Source: Marinobacter sp.
GTDB taxonomy: Bacteria; Pseudomonadota; Gammaproteobacteria; Pseudomonadales; Oleiphilaceae
DNA length: 57,140 nt
NCBI GenBank assembly: GCA_014762755.1
Contig: JABURI010000166.1
Span: forward strand, 1-57,140
Direction: 5' to 3'
The notes below the pieces were generated by a model, which saw only the letters and a list, made by a program, of their open reading frames with translations, did no database searches and was not told where the DNA came from. Every line of letters begins with the position of its first letter. Position 1 is the stretch's first letter. Made by a program: the position numbers and the translations under genes. Below, in pieces: positions 16,056 to 24,909 of this stretch.

Positions 16056-17392
16056 TGGATTCACTTTCACGGTATGTTTTCTATCCCTTGTGGGATCTCA
16101 AGGATCGAAGCCAACGGTTGAGAGAATGGCGGGCACTTGAGGAGCAGCAATGGTGGCCAATCGATCGACTGCGAATTCTGCAATGGGAACGATTACAAAA
16201 GCTACTGACTCACGCGGCCATACACAGTCCTTTTTACCGGGATGTATTCAGCAAACATGAAATATCGCCGGACAGTATTCAGAGTGCAAACGACCTGCTC
16301 AGGATTCCGGTAACGAACAAATCGGACATTCGCAACAACCTGGAACGTTTCATAAGTGACGAGTTTGCTCGCAAAGAACTGGTGAGCGCCAAAACCGGAG
16401 GATCAACAGGTTTCTCGCTCCAGCTCTATTTCGATGAAGCCTGCCAGGAGCGAAGAAACGCAGCCCAGTTGATGGCAGACCGTTGGTCCGGATGGGATCT
16501 GGGAATGAAAAAGGCCGCAATTTGGGGTAACCCTCCAGTGCCGTCAACGATGAAACAGAAACTACGCCATCATCTTCTGGACCGTACTATCTACCTGGAC
16601 ACCATGAACCTGAACGAAACCTCCATGGGCGATTTCGTTGAGCGGTGGCGTGCGGAACAGCCAGGAGCAATCTTCGGACACGCCCATTCCATTTTTATCT
16701 TTGCCTGCTACCTGCGCGATCAGGGCATAACCGACCTTCGCCCCAAGGGGATTGTGGCCACATCAATGATGTTGTTGGCCCATGAGCGCAAGGTGATTGA
16801 ACAGGTGTTCGATTGCGCAGTTACCAATCGATATGGCTGTGAAGAGGTGGGGCTGATCGCGTGTGAGTGTGAGCGGCATGAAGGCATGCACCTCAATGTC
16901 CCTCATGTGTACGTGGAGTTTTTGGACGGAGAGAACAAACCCGTCAAACCGGGCGGGCCAGGGAAAATCGTGGTGACGGATCTTAATAACTTTGCGATGC
17001 CCCTGATTCGGTACCGAGTGGAGGATGTTGGGGTATACCGCGAGAGGCCATGCAGCTGTGGTCGTGAGTTGCCTATTCTCGAACGGCTTGAGGGGAGGGT
17101 AGCTGATTTTCTACACCTTCCTCAAGGTGGGCAAGTGGCGGGTATATCGTTGATTGAACGAACACTGACTAAAGTTCCTGGGGTGGCCCAACTACAGTTA
17201 ATACAGGAATCGATAAACAAGATCGTGATAAAGCGAGTGAAGGGGAACGACTACAGTAACAGTACCGATTTCCAATTGATCGAATTAATGCGCGAAACCT
17301 TTAATAGTCAAGTTGAGATCGTTATTGAAGACGTGGCTAAAATTCCACAAGAAGCCTCTGGAAAATACCGGTTCTCCATATGCAATATATAG
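16052..17392 (+). CDS. CapK-like AMP-forming ligase (phenylacetate-CoA ligase family)
   Basis: A 446-residue adenylate-forming enzyme. The AMP-binding loop is 'KTGGSTGFSLQLYFD' (residues about 111-125), followed by 'NRYGCEEVGLIACECERH' and 'RPCSCGRELPILERLEGRVAD', with the Cys/His cluster typical of CapK proteins. CapK-type genes recur in capsule and EPS clusters; their exact reaction is poorly defined and may be activation of an acyl or aryl group for sugar decoration. It overlaps the preceding GT4 by 4 bases and the next GT2 by 13 bases, so it belongs to the sugar-assembly operon. Confidence 0.85.
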   Translation: MMDSLSRYVFYPLWDLKDRSQRLREWRALEEQQWWPIDRLRILQWERLQKLLTHAAIHSPFYRDVFSKHEISPDSIQSANDLLRIPVTNKSDIRNNLERFISDEFARKELVSAKTGGSTGFSLQLYFDEACQERRNAAQLMADRWSGWDLGMKKAAIWGNPPVPSTMKQKLRHHLLDRTIYLDTMNLNETSMGDFVERWRAEQPGAIFGHAHSIFIFACYLRDQGITDLRPKGIVATSMMLLAHERKVIEQVFDCAVTNRYGCEEVGLIACECERHEGMHLNVPHVYVEFLDGENKPVKPGGPGKIVVTDLNNFAMPLIRYRVEDVGVYRERPCSCGRELPILERLEGRVADFLHLPQGGQVAGISLIERTLTKVPGVAQLQLIQESINKIVIKRVKGNDYSNSTDFQLIELMRETFNSQVEIVIEDVAKIPQEASGKYRFSICNI

Positions 17393-18282
17393 GTGAAAAT
17401 CAGGAACCATTGGTAAGTGTCATTATCGCGAGTTATAACATGGGAGAATACCTGCCAGCTGCGGTCTCATCTGTGCTTGACCAGACTTGGGAAAATTTAG
17501 AAATTGTCGTGGTGGACGACGGATCGACGGACGATACCGTGCAGCGCATGGAGCGGTTTAGGGATGTTCCGAAAGTTCGATATTTGCGAATGGCGAATCA
17601 GGGGCAACCTTTTGCAAAGAACAAAGGGTTAAGGGAAGCCCAAGGTAAGTTTATTGCTTTCTGCGATGCGGATGATCTTTGGATGCCCCAAAAGCTCAAT
17701 GTTCAGATGAAATACTTCGATGATCCCGAAGTTGGCGTTGTATACAGCGACGTTGCGTACGTAGGACAGAATGGCCAGAGCCTATCTAAGCGTCAGCCAT
17801 ACAAACAACATAGCGGCAAGATCACCGATCACCTAATTATTAAGAATTTCATTCCCTTCGGTACTGCTGTATTCCGGCGAGAGTGCATCGAAAAAAATGG
17901 ATATTTTGATGAGCAACTTCCCATGGGCATCGATTGGGACCTGTGGTTACGTTATTCTATTGACTGGAAATTTCAACACGTGCCCGAAGTTACATATATA
18001 TACAGAATATGGCCCGGACAAATGTCCAAAGACTACCGTGGCCGGTACATTAATGCGTTTCATATTTTAAAAAAATTCTTAGACAACTATCCACATGCCT
18101 TACCGGAAAGGGTTAAATCAAAAGCTTGGGCGGATATGTATATAAGCCGTGGATTGGCTGTTGCTCGCAGTGAACAAAGTTTTATTGAGCCATTAAATGA
18201 TGTAGTGATTGGCTTAAGAAAAGACCTACTTTATATCCCAGGATGGAAGGCCCTCGTAAAGCTTATTTTGCGAAGAGTATAG
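17380..18282 (+). CDS. Glycosyltransferase family 2
   Basis: A 300-residue GT-A enzyme with 'PLVSVIIASYNMGEYLPAAV', 'LEIVVVDDGSTDDTVQRM' and the metal-binding 'FCDADDLWMPQKL' (DxD-type); the acceptor loop 'PMGIDWDLWLRYS' carries the probable catalytic base Asp. There are no membrane segments. It overlaps the CapK-like gene by 13 bases. The AT-rich section begins here. Substrate is unknown. Confidence 0.88.
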   Translation: MQYIGENQEPLVSVIIASYNMGEYLPAAVSSVLDQTWENLEIVVVDDGSTDDTVQRMERFRDVPKVRYLRMANQGQPFAKNKGLREAQGKFIAFCDADDLWMPQKLNVQMKYFDDPEVGVVYSDVAYVGQNGQSLSKRQPYKQHSGKITDHLIIKNFIPFGTAVFRRECIEKNGYFDEQLPMGIDWDLWLRYSIDWKFQHVPEVTYIYRIWPGQMSKDYRGRYINAFHILKKFLDNYPHALPERVKSKAWADMYISRGLAVARSEQSFIEPLNDVVIGLRKDLLYIPGWKALVKLILRRV

Positions 18283-18287
18283 TAGAA

Positions 18288-19307
18288 ATGACGTTAAACC
18301 AGAAGATCTACAGCCTGTCAAGACCTATGGGTGGTTTACATCTAGCGCGATTTGTTACCAAGAAACATCCAAAAATTCTTATGTATCATCGAATAAGTGA
18401 GAGAGAAGATTGCGGTAGAATAACAGTCTCTCAATTTGAGCATCATTTAAATATCATAAAAAAACATTTCAATCCTGTCCCATTATCAAGTCTAGTATCT
18501 CAAAACTCAAAAACGTGTGTTAAAAATAATTCAGTAGCGATAACTTTTGATGATGGTTATTATGATTTTGCCGAATACGCATTCCCATTGTTAAAAGCCA
18601 ACAATATTCCCGCCACGATTTTCATAACAACAGGATTTGTTAATGGAGATCTCTGGCTTTGGCCTGACCAAATAAAATATGCAATAGATAATGCCGCACG
18701 CGAAAGCATAAGTTTAGAAGTGTTAGGCGGGGAACTAATGGTTGCTGGTAATGAATTACAAGCATGGAACATCTTATCTGACTACTGTCTCACAGCGTCA
18801 GAAAACGAAAAGAAATCAATTATAAGGAAAATTTTTAAAAATCTGGGCGTCGATTTTCCAAATTCTACTCCAGATAGCTACCGGCCGCTTAACTGGACTC
18901 AGATTAATAATTTTATTTCTGAAGGATTAGAGGTTGGTAGTCACTCAGTTACTCATCCCATATTGTCGAAGTTAAGCAATAACCAGCTTGTAAGGGAACT
19001 TCAAGGCTCAAGACAATCCATTATTGAGAACACAGGGGTTTACCCAAAGGGGTTTTGTTTTCCGAATGGTATGCCAGATGATTTCAACGAAAGGGTAAAG
19101 CTTGCGGTTAAAGCTGCGGGCTACGAATATGCTGTAACTGCATACCCAGGTCCTAATCCAATGGGCGATAGATTTGCCATCAACAGGTACCCGGCACAAA
19201 ATGACATCGAAAGTTTCGAAAAAAGTATATATGGATTAACGATGCTCGCGATGAAATGTCAAATAGTTTCTGATCAGATAATAACTCGGCGGGGAACTAA
19301 TGAATAG
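18288..19307 (+). CDS. Second polysaccharide deacetylase (NodB family)
   Basis: A 339-residue carbohydrate esterase 4 protein with 'PKILMYHRISE', catalytic 'AITFDDGYYDF', 'ATIFITTGFV', metal-binding 'VGSHSVTHPILS' and 'FCFPNGMPDDF'. It differs from the exosortase-type deacetylase at 11008 and resembles IcaB/PgaB-like deacetylases of variable loci. No clear signal peptide is visible. The start is ATG 18288, five bases after the previous stop; the frame is open upstream to 18243 but overlaps the GT2 gene. Base composition is AT-rich. Confidence 0.85.
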   Translation: MTLNQKIYSLSRPMGGLHLARFVTKKHPKILMYHRISEREDCGRITVSQFEHHLNIIKKHFNPVPLSSLVSQNSKTCVKNNSVAITFDDGYYDFAEYAFPLLKANNIPATIFITTGFVNGDLWLWPDQIKYAIDNAARESISLEVLGGELMVAGNELQAWNILSDYCLTASENEKKSIIRKIFKNLGVDFPNSTPDSYRPLNWTQINNFISEGLEVGSHSVTHPILSKLSNNQLVRELQGSRQSIIENTGVYPKGFCFPNGMPDDFNERVKLAVKAAGYEYAVTAYPGPNPMGDRFAINRYPAQNDIESFEKSIYGLTMLAMKCQIVSDQIITRRGTNE

Positions 19308-20268
19308 CAGTGCCATATGGATTAGCTGGGAAACGCATACGCGAAGTAAAAGCTTGTCAAATACTTTAAAAATACCCATTTACGAAATCGTAATAAGCGG
19401 AAACAGATTTTACCGGTATGTTGTTTCAACAGTTAAAACCTTAAGATTGATTGTCAAAAAAAAACCGGAAATAATTTTTTTTCAGAACCCATCTATAGTT
19501 CTGGCTTTTATTCTAGTGTTGACGAGGTCTATCCACAAGAAAAAACTAATTATGGACGCACACAATGCGGGGATTTTCCCTTTGGATGGTCGTTATAGAT
19601 CTCTAATCACTGTTTCCCGATGGATTATCCGGAATGTATATCTGACCATTGTGACTAATGAGGAGTTAGCAAAAGTTGTATCCAGCCTAGGCGGAGTACC
19701 ATATATTATTACGGATCCAATACCAAAAATTCATTGTGATAGTGAGGCTAAAGATAGCGCGCCTTATCAAAAAGACTATATTCTATTGGTATGTGCTTGG
19801 GCCGATGACGAGCCTTATAGTGAGGTTATCAAAGCTATGGAGCGCCTGAATCATCCTGACCTTGAGTTGCGGATTACCGGTAGCCCTCCGGTCGAAATAT
19901 CAAAAGCAATGTTGGCCGAAAATATCATTCTTGAAGGCTACGTCAGCCGGGAAAAATATGAGTCTCTGGTCTGTAACGCGAAATTGATAATTGATCTAAC
20001 GACCAGAGAATCTTGCTTGGTTTGTGGTGCATATGAGGCGGCAGCGGCTGGTAAACCCTGTATTTTGTCCGATGATACTATGGCGAGATCCGTCTTTAAT
20101 GGTGGGTATTTGTTCACAAAGAATACAGAAGAAGAAATCGCAAATAGTGTAAAAAATGCTCTAAATTCTCTTTCGGTGCTTGAGGAGCAAATGCGACAGT
20201 TCAAAATAGAGTACGATTCAAAAATTTCAATAAGGATTAAAGAGTTCGAGAAAACCATCCATATTTAG
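19300..20268 (+). CDS. Glycosyltransferase-like protein (GT4-type fold)
   Basis: A 322-residue protein overlapping the deacetylase by 8 bases. 'KLIMDAHNAGIFPLDGRYR' and the donor-domain segment 'IDLTTRESCLVCGAYEAAAAGKPCILSDD' resemble GT4-type GT-B enzymes, but it is short and the C-terminal catalytic E-x7-E is only partly present. It ends the first run of tightly packed sugar genes: a 235-bp spacer follows. Codon usage and base composition are AT-rich. The sugar specificity cannot be read. Confidence 0.7.
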   Translation: MNSSAIWISWETHTRSKSLSNTLKIPIYEIVISGNRFYRYVVSTVKTLRLIVKKKPEIIFFQNPSIVLAFILVLTRSIHKKKLIMDAHNAGIFPLDGRYRSLITVSRWIIRNVYLTIVTNEELAKVVSSLGGVPYIITDPIPKIHCDSEAKDSAPYQKDYILLVCAWADDEPYSEVIKAMERLNHPDLELRITGSPPVEISKAMLAENIILEGYVSREKYESLVCNAKLIIDLTTRESCLVCGAYEAAAAGKPCILSDDTMARSVFNGGYLFTKNTEEEIANSVKNALNSLSVLEEQMRQFKIEYDSKISIRIKEFEKTIHI

Positions 20269-20503
20269 CAATAAAATAAAGGTTATATATCAGGAAACGT
20301 TAAAAGTCTTTGGTAAGCTATCCTGAAAGGCGCCGCCTGAAGTCAACCATTTTGTGTATAAAAACTAATTTTATGTGACCAAAATGTATTTAACAGCGCA
20401 TCGAATCTATTGTTATCAGGTCATCAGGATGGGAAAATATAGTACTGTGTTTGGAGCGGACGAATAACCTTTTCATCAAAACGTTTTAGGAGGTACGGTC
20501 GTT

Positions 20504-21586
20504 ATGAGGATCGTCACGAAAGGTTTCTTGAGTCTCACAGCTCTATCATTTTGCGTTGGAACTTTTTCAAGCGTTTGTCTAGCCGCGCCCACCATTAGCG
20601 CGACTAAGTTATCTAGTGACGCCCAGAGTGGTGAAACTCAAATTCTAATCTCAGGATCAGGATTTACAGATAAAAAACATTCTCTTCCTCTTTATTTTTT
20701 CGATTTCGAAGGTGATAGGTTAACCCAGAATCCCAAGTATTCATACGTTTCAACACCAGTTACAACAAATGGATTACTTACGTCGGAAACAACGCCAACT
20801 GGATCAGGGAAATCGATGCGGTGGAGGATTCAACAAGATTACAGAGCGTTACCAATTCCAGAAATTGATTTCAATTCTGACCGGCTATATGTGTACTTTC
20901 ATCGCAGGTATAATTTTGATATAGGAGATTCGAGTACCTGGGGTACGAATGGATTTAATTTAAAAACTAATAGGCTTTGGGCAGATACCAAAAATAATAT
21001 ATACATTGGATATCAAGGAAAAGAGGGTAGTAGTTCCGGTAGAATCTATCCCGAATACACTGCCGAAGGTGGCGCGGTATGGACAGGGAGTAGACTTCCT
21101 CAAGTCGCCGATCAGTGGCTACAAGAAGAGATTATCTACGAAACTGGTGATTTAGGGATTAAAAATGGACGATTTGATCTTGTTAGAAATGGAACGTCTG
21201 CTCATGATCAACTATTTAGAATGCGGACAAGTAGTTATCCAGACCCCTACGATCAACTCGTTTTTGATCAAATAACAGACCAAACTCCTGCGGATAAGTA
21301 TCTGTATATTTACTTTGATAATATATATATAGATGACTCATTCCATAGGGTGTACGTTTCAGATGCCCCTGTTTATTCAGACGCAAAATTTAGACTTATA
21401 CAGGTGCCAACCGAATGGAATGATACTAGCATTACAGTAACATTTAATCCAGGTTCGTATTCACCATCAAATCTTTACCTATATGTTGTCGACGGTAACG
21501 GGGACGCAAATGCTTATGGTGTAGAAATTTGTGAAACTGACTGTCCGTCTCCTCCGAACCCTCCAAAATCGTTTGATCTTCAATGA
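20504..21586 (+). CDS. Unrecognised secreted protein, IPT-like start plus beta-sandwich region
   Basis: A 360-residue protein with a clear signal peptide (residues 1-27, ending SVCLA/AP) and a strong ribosome site (AGGAGG). Residues about 28-65 ('QSGETQILISGSGFTDK') look like the first strands of an IPT/TIG fold. The rest is strand-rich with many Tyr, Trp and Asp ('LYVYFHRRYNFDIG', 'ADKYLYIYFDNIYIDD'), suggesting a concanavalin-like lectin or lyase sandwich; this is inference. The C-terminus 'CETDCPSPPNPPKSFDLQ' resembles the hinge opening a fibronectin III domain, and the protein ends there. No PEP-CTERM tail is present. It might bind or trim the EPS. Confidence 0.75.
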   Translation: MRIVTKGFLSLTALSFCVGTFSSVCLAAPTISATKLSSDAQSGETQILISGSGFTDKKHSLPLYFFDFEGDRLTQNPKYSYVSTPVTTNGLLTSETTPTGSGKSMRWRIQQDYRALPIPEIDFNSDRLYVYFHRRYNFDIGDSSTWGTNGFNLKTNRLWADTKNNIYIGYQGKEGSSSGRIYPEYTAEGGAVWTGSRLPQVADQWLQEEIIYETGDLGIKNGRFDLVRNGTSAHDQLFRMRTSSYPDPYDQLVFDQITDQTPADKYLYIYFDNIYIDDSFHRVYVSDAPVYSDAKFRLIQVPTEWNDTSITVTFNPGSYSPSNLYLYVVDGNGDANAYGVEICETDCPSPPNPPKSFDLQ

Positions 21587-22335
21587 ACAAACTAATGAAA
21601 ATCCGAGAGGTTTTGTTATCTTTCCGAAAATTTTCACTTGCTAAACGTCGCGAGTAATTCCAGATCCAGTTTCGTGATGAGCGTTATAGCTTTTAGGAGG
21701 TTGAACACCAGAAGGACGACGATCCTGCCCGTCAACGCTTTTAGCTATTATGTCAGAAGTGTGCGGTCATGACACTCATGTTCAATGGCTTGAATTGGAC
21801 TGCATGCCATAACCGTCACTCAATGTTGATTTATCCACGCATCGTGCAAAATATAGTTATATTTTGGAGTTTTAATATCAGGAGTGTTTGTACTTCCTAA
21901 CTTAAATGATTAGCCTCTCCGATATGTCAAGCGAGCGGTTCGGGTTTTTGACTGAGCAAAACCGCTTCCACAGTCGTACCAAAAATTAGTCAACCGGACG
22001 TAATTTTGGTGTTGAGTGATTAACTTACCTTTAAGTGTTACATGTTTGCATCGATCTAGTTGATCCTCTATCAAGTAAAACGATCTGGCGAGAGATGAGT
22101 CCGAAATACTGAGTCAGATTAGGGAATGGTTGATTTTTAAAGTTTAAAAGGGTTAAAAGAACAGCTTCGTGGGTGTTATCCATTATCGGGCGCGTTGATG
22201 CACACCACGAGTAATTCTTTTGTTTTGTCTTGAAATATTCTTGTCTAGTCGGTCATATAGGTATTTAAGTTAAAATAATGAAATTGCCGATATTTCTCTA
22301 TGGTTTAACTTGAGTTGAACTAAGGCGACATTTGT
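21587..22335. other. 749-bp AT-rich spacer with no convincing gene
   Basis: No reading frame with a ribosome site and coding character was found on either strand. A 24-codon frame starts in an ATGA overlap at 21583 and stops near 21656; it shows no family features. TTTTAGGAGGT near 21691 resembles the ribosome-site segment of the preceding gene but leads to no long frame. One small inverted repeat (AGCGGTT/AACCGCT near 21934-21968) is visible. The stretch may be a decayed gene, a long leader or an insertion scar. Confidence 0.6.
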
Positions 22336-23466
22336 ATGGAAAGAAGCAAAACTATATTGGATGTATTGTTAGTAGTTCGATGGCCGGTAGGTGGTATTCG
22401 GACTTTTTTGAAATACGTTATTAGATCATTTCCTGAGAACAAGTGTAATTTTCATATAGTATCTACACGTGCTCAAGGTATGAGTGTGCTTCAGAATGAC
22501 CTTGGTTCACTTATTAAAAGCTGGGTTATGGTTCCAGAAGACGCCGGTTCCAATAGATCGTTGATGTATGCTGTCTTTAAGTATTTAAACTCAAATAACA
22601 TTGACTTGATCCATGCCCATGGGTTTACGTCAGCAATTGTGTGTGTACTACCCTCAATAATCTCCCGGAAACCCATGATCTTGACTTCGCACGATGTTCT
22701 AAATGCCGCTCAGTTTTATGGTATTACTGGACTAATTAAAAAAAGGCTGTTAGGGCTTGCGTTAAAAAAGTGCAAGGTTATACAGTCAGTTTCGGATGAT
22801 GCACAGGAAAATCTCCTTTCTTTTTTTCCTTCGGAGAAATCGCGAAGCCTGGTTATAAAAAATGGAATTGATACACGACAATTTTTGTTAGCAAGACCTG
22901 TTGATATTAGGGCCTCGTCTGTTCTTGATGAACAGAAAATCATAATTGGTTTTTTTGGTCGATTTATGGCGCAGAAGGGTTTTCGTTTCTTGATTGATGC
23001 CGTTCAAATTCTTCGTAATGATTTGAATGACGATAGGTTCCAGGTCGTATGTTTTGGATCAGGTGCTTTTATTAGGGAAGAACAGGCAGAGATAGTTCGA
23101 CAGGGTTTAGATCCTTACTTTACCTTTATACCCTTTGTTTCGGATGTTTCAGGAGCAATGAAAGGTTGTGATTTAATTGTGATGCCCTCGCGCTGGGAGG
23201 CGTGCGGACTAGTGGCAATGGAGGCGCTAGCGTCCGGGGTGCCTTTCGTCGGTAGTGATTGCATTGGACTGCGGGAAGTGCTGCTGGAGACACCTGCAGT
23301 TGTTGTTCGAACAGGTGACCCATTGAGTTTGGCTAAAGGAATCCAAGAGTGCTCGCGGATCGAACGATCTGTTTTTGAGAAATTTGCTCAGGTCGCTGCT
23401 GAAAGGTTTGACGTAAAACACACATCTATGAAGATCAGTTCTATGTATGAGCGAGCGGTATTATGA
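22336..23466 (+). CDS. Glycosyltransferase family 4
   Basis: A 376-residue GT-B enzyme with 'VRWPVGGIRTFLKYVI', 'IDLIHAHGFTSAIV', the donor motif 'IIGFFGRFMAQKGFRFLIDAV' and the catalytic segment 'MPSRWEACGLVAMEALASGVPFVGSDCIGLREV' with the E-x7-E pattern. It begins the second run of sugar genes after the empty spacer and is AT-rich. It is followed 31 bases later by the polymerase. It probably adds one sugar of the EPS unit. Confidence 0.87.
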   Translation: MERSKTILDVLLVVRWPVGGIRTFLKYVIRSFPENKCNFHIVSTRAQGMSVLQNDLGSLIKSWVMVPEDAGSNRSLMYAVFKYLNSNNIDLIHAHGFTSAIVCVLPSIISRKPMILTSHDVLNAAQFYGITGLIKKRLLGLALKKCKVIQSVSDDAQENLLSFFPSEKSRSLVIKNGIDTRQFLLARPVDIRASSVLDEQKIIIGFFGRFMAQKGFRFLIDAVQILRNDLNDDRFQVVCFGSGAFIREEQAEIVRQGLDPYFTFIPFVSDVSGAMKGCDLIVMPSRWEACGLVAMEALASGVPFVGSDCIGLREVLLETPAVVVRTGDPLSLAKGIQECSRIERSVFEKFAQVAAERFDVKHTSMKISSMYERAVL

Positions 23467-23497
23467 ATGTTGTCTTCGAGCAGGAAAGGGGGATAAC

Positions 23498-24823
23498 GTG
23501 AAATCCTCGATCGAACCTAATACCCGGTTTAGCTTTGCCCTCTATTTGGTTTATCTGGTTAGCTTTTTTCTTCATATACCAGCACGCATTCCGTTTTTGG
23601 GGCTGATTAGGTTTGATCTTCTTCTTGTTGCGTCAATAGTATTGTCTATTTTAAGTAGTAATGTCGGAAGACGCACCGAGTTGGCGACTTCGTCAAAATA
23701 TTTATTATTGCTTATCGCGTACGCTGTCTTTTCCTTGCCTTTAGTTGAGTGGCCCGGATCCGTAATAGGTGGCGGTTTTGAGGCGTTTGTGAAAGGAATT
23801 ATCTTCTATTTCTTCACGGTATTTTTAGTGAAGGACGTGAATCGATTAAAGATTCTCTTGATTATTTTCGTCGCATGTAACTTGATTAGAATTATTGAAC
23901 CTTTGGTTCTTAATTTGACGACCGGTTACCTGGGTTCGAGAACCCATCTTGGGTACGGTGAATTCGCTGGTCGCTTGTCGGGTGCGCCGTCTGATGTTAT
24001 CAACCCGAACGGCCTAGCATTCGTTATCGCGAGCGTTTTTCCTTTTCTGCATTATGTTTATGCACCTACGAATAAGAAAACCTTTCTGATTTATCTTATT
24101 CTGGTTCCAATGCTTATCTATACGATGAGTCTTACGCTGTCAAGGTCGGGGGTGGTAGCGCTTGCAATAATAGCTTTCGGGATCTGGCTCAAAAGTAAGC
24201 GAAAGGTTTTGGTGATTTTCTTGTGCAGTTTGGGATTGGTGCTTACCTTTTTCAGCCTCAACGATATTCAGAAAGATCGCTATCTTTCTATTGTAAGTAG
24301 CGACGCAAAACAGTCGGCATCGGCGGAGGGGAGGATTGAAGGTTGGTTCAGCGACTTCAGAGTTGCCATGAACCGGCCAATTTTTGGCCATGGACTCGGT
24401 AGCTCTAGAGAAGCAAACTGGAATGTTGCTGGAAAGGACCAGATATCTCATATTCTGTGGGCTGAGGTATGGCAAGAGGTTGGTTTGATCGGCTTGATAA
24501 TATTTATTTTATACTTGAAATCAATGATTTCGAATTTTTTAAAAGCCGGAAAACTGGTTAAGGCGAATTTAGATTCCGGTGATTTTCTATATCGATGTGT
24601 GCAAGCAATGCAAGTTTGGTTGCTCATGAACCTTCTATTTAGTTTGGCCAGTTATGGGCTCAAAAGCTATGAATGGTATCTATTTGGTGGTTTATCTGTT
24701 GTAATTCTGAACTTGGTGATGGTCAGAATTTACAATTCGCAATCTGCAGATCATAGAGATTTAAGTGTTCATGAATCGGTTGGTAGATTTAGTCTTGCTC
24801 AGCGTATTAACCGGATTAAATAA
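23498..24823 (+). CDS. EPS polymerase / O-antigen ligase-like membrane protein (Wzy type)
   Basis: A 441-residue protein with about ten to twelve hydrophobic segments. It carries a Wzy_C-like region around a large periplasmic loop: 'GRIEGWFSDFRVAMNRPIFGHGLGSS' followed by 'SHILWAEVWQEVGLIGLIIF', typical of O-antigen ligases and EPS polymerases. As the only such protein in the locus it is the likely Wzy, joining lipid-linked repeats in the periplasm. I start it at GTG 23498 because AGGAAAGGGGG lies just upstream; a frame from 23447 would overlap the previous gene. Confidence 0.82.
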   Translation: MKSSIEPNTRFSFALYLVYLVSFFLHIPARIPFLGLIRFDLLLVASIVLSILSSNVGRRTELATSSKYLLLLIAYAVFSLPLVEWPGSVIGGGFEAFVKGIIFYFFTVFLVKDVNRLKILLIIFVACNLIRIIEPLVLNLTTGYLGSRTHLGYGEFAGRLSGAPSDVINPNGLAFVIASVFPFLHYVYAPTNKKTFLIYLILVPMLIYTMSLTLSRSGVVALAIIAFGIWLKSKRKVLVIFLCSLGLVLTFFSLNDIQKDRYLSIVSSDAKQSASAEGRIEGWFSDFRVAMNRPIFGHGLGSSREANWNVAGKDQISHILWAEVWQEVGLIGLIIFILYLKSMISNFLKAGKLVKANLDSGDFLYRCVQAMQVWLLMNLLFSLASYGLKSYEWYLFGGLSVVILNLVMVRIYNSQSADHRDLSVHESVGRFSLAQRINRIK

Positions 24824-24909
24824 CCGGGATTTTCACAGGAAAATTTACAGCGGACAAGTTCCTTATGTCATCGTAGGACGTATGCCTTGCGCTTAAAGAG
24901 AGATCGGTT

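Noticed and set aside
21660..21780. Minus-strand segment after the orphan protein gene that reads like a hydrophobic peptide (ending LELLATFSK)
   Set aside because: It is interrupted by two stops a short way upstream and has no start or ribosome site, so coding is not supported.
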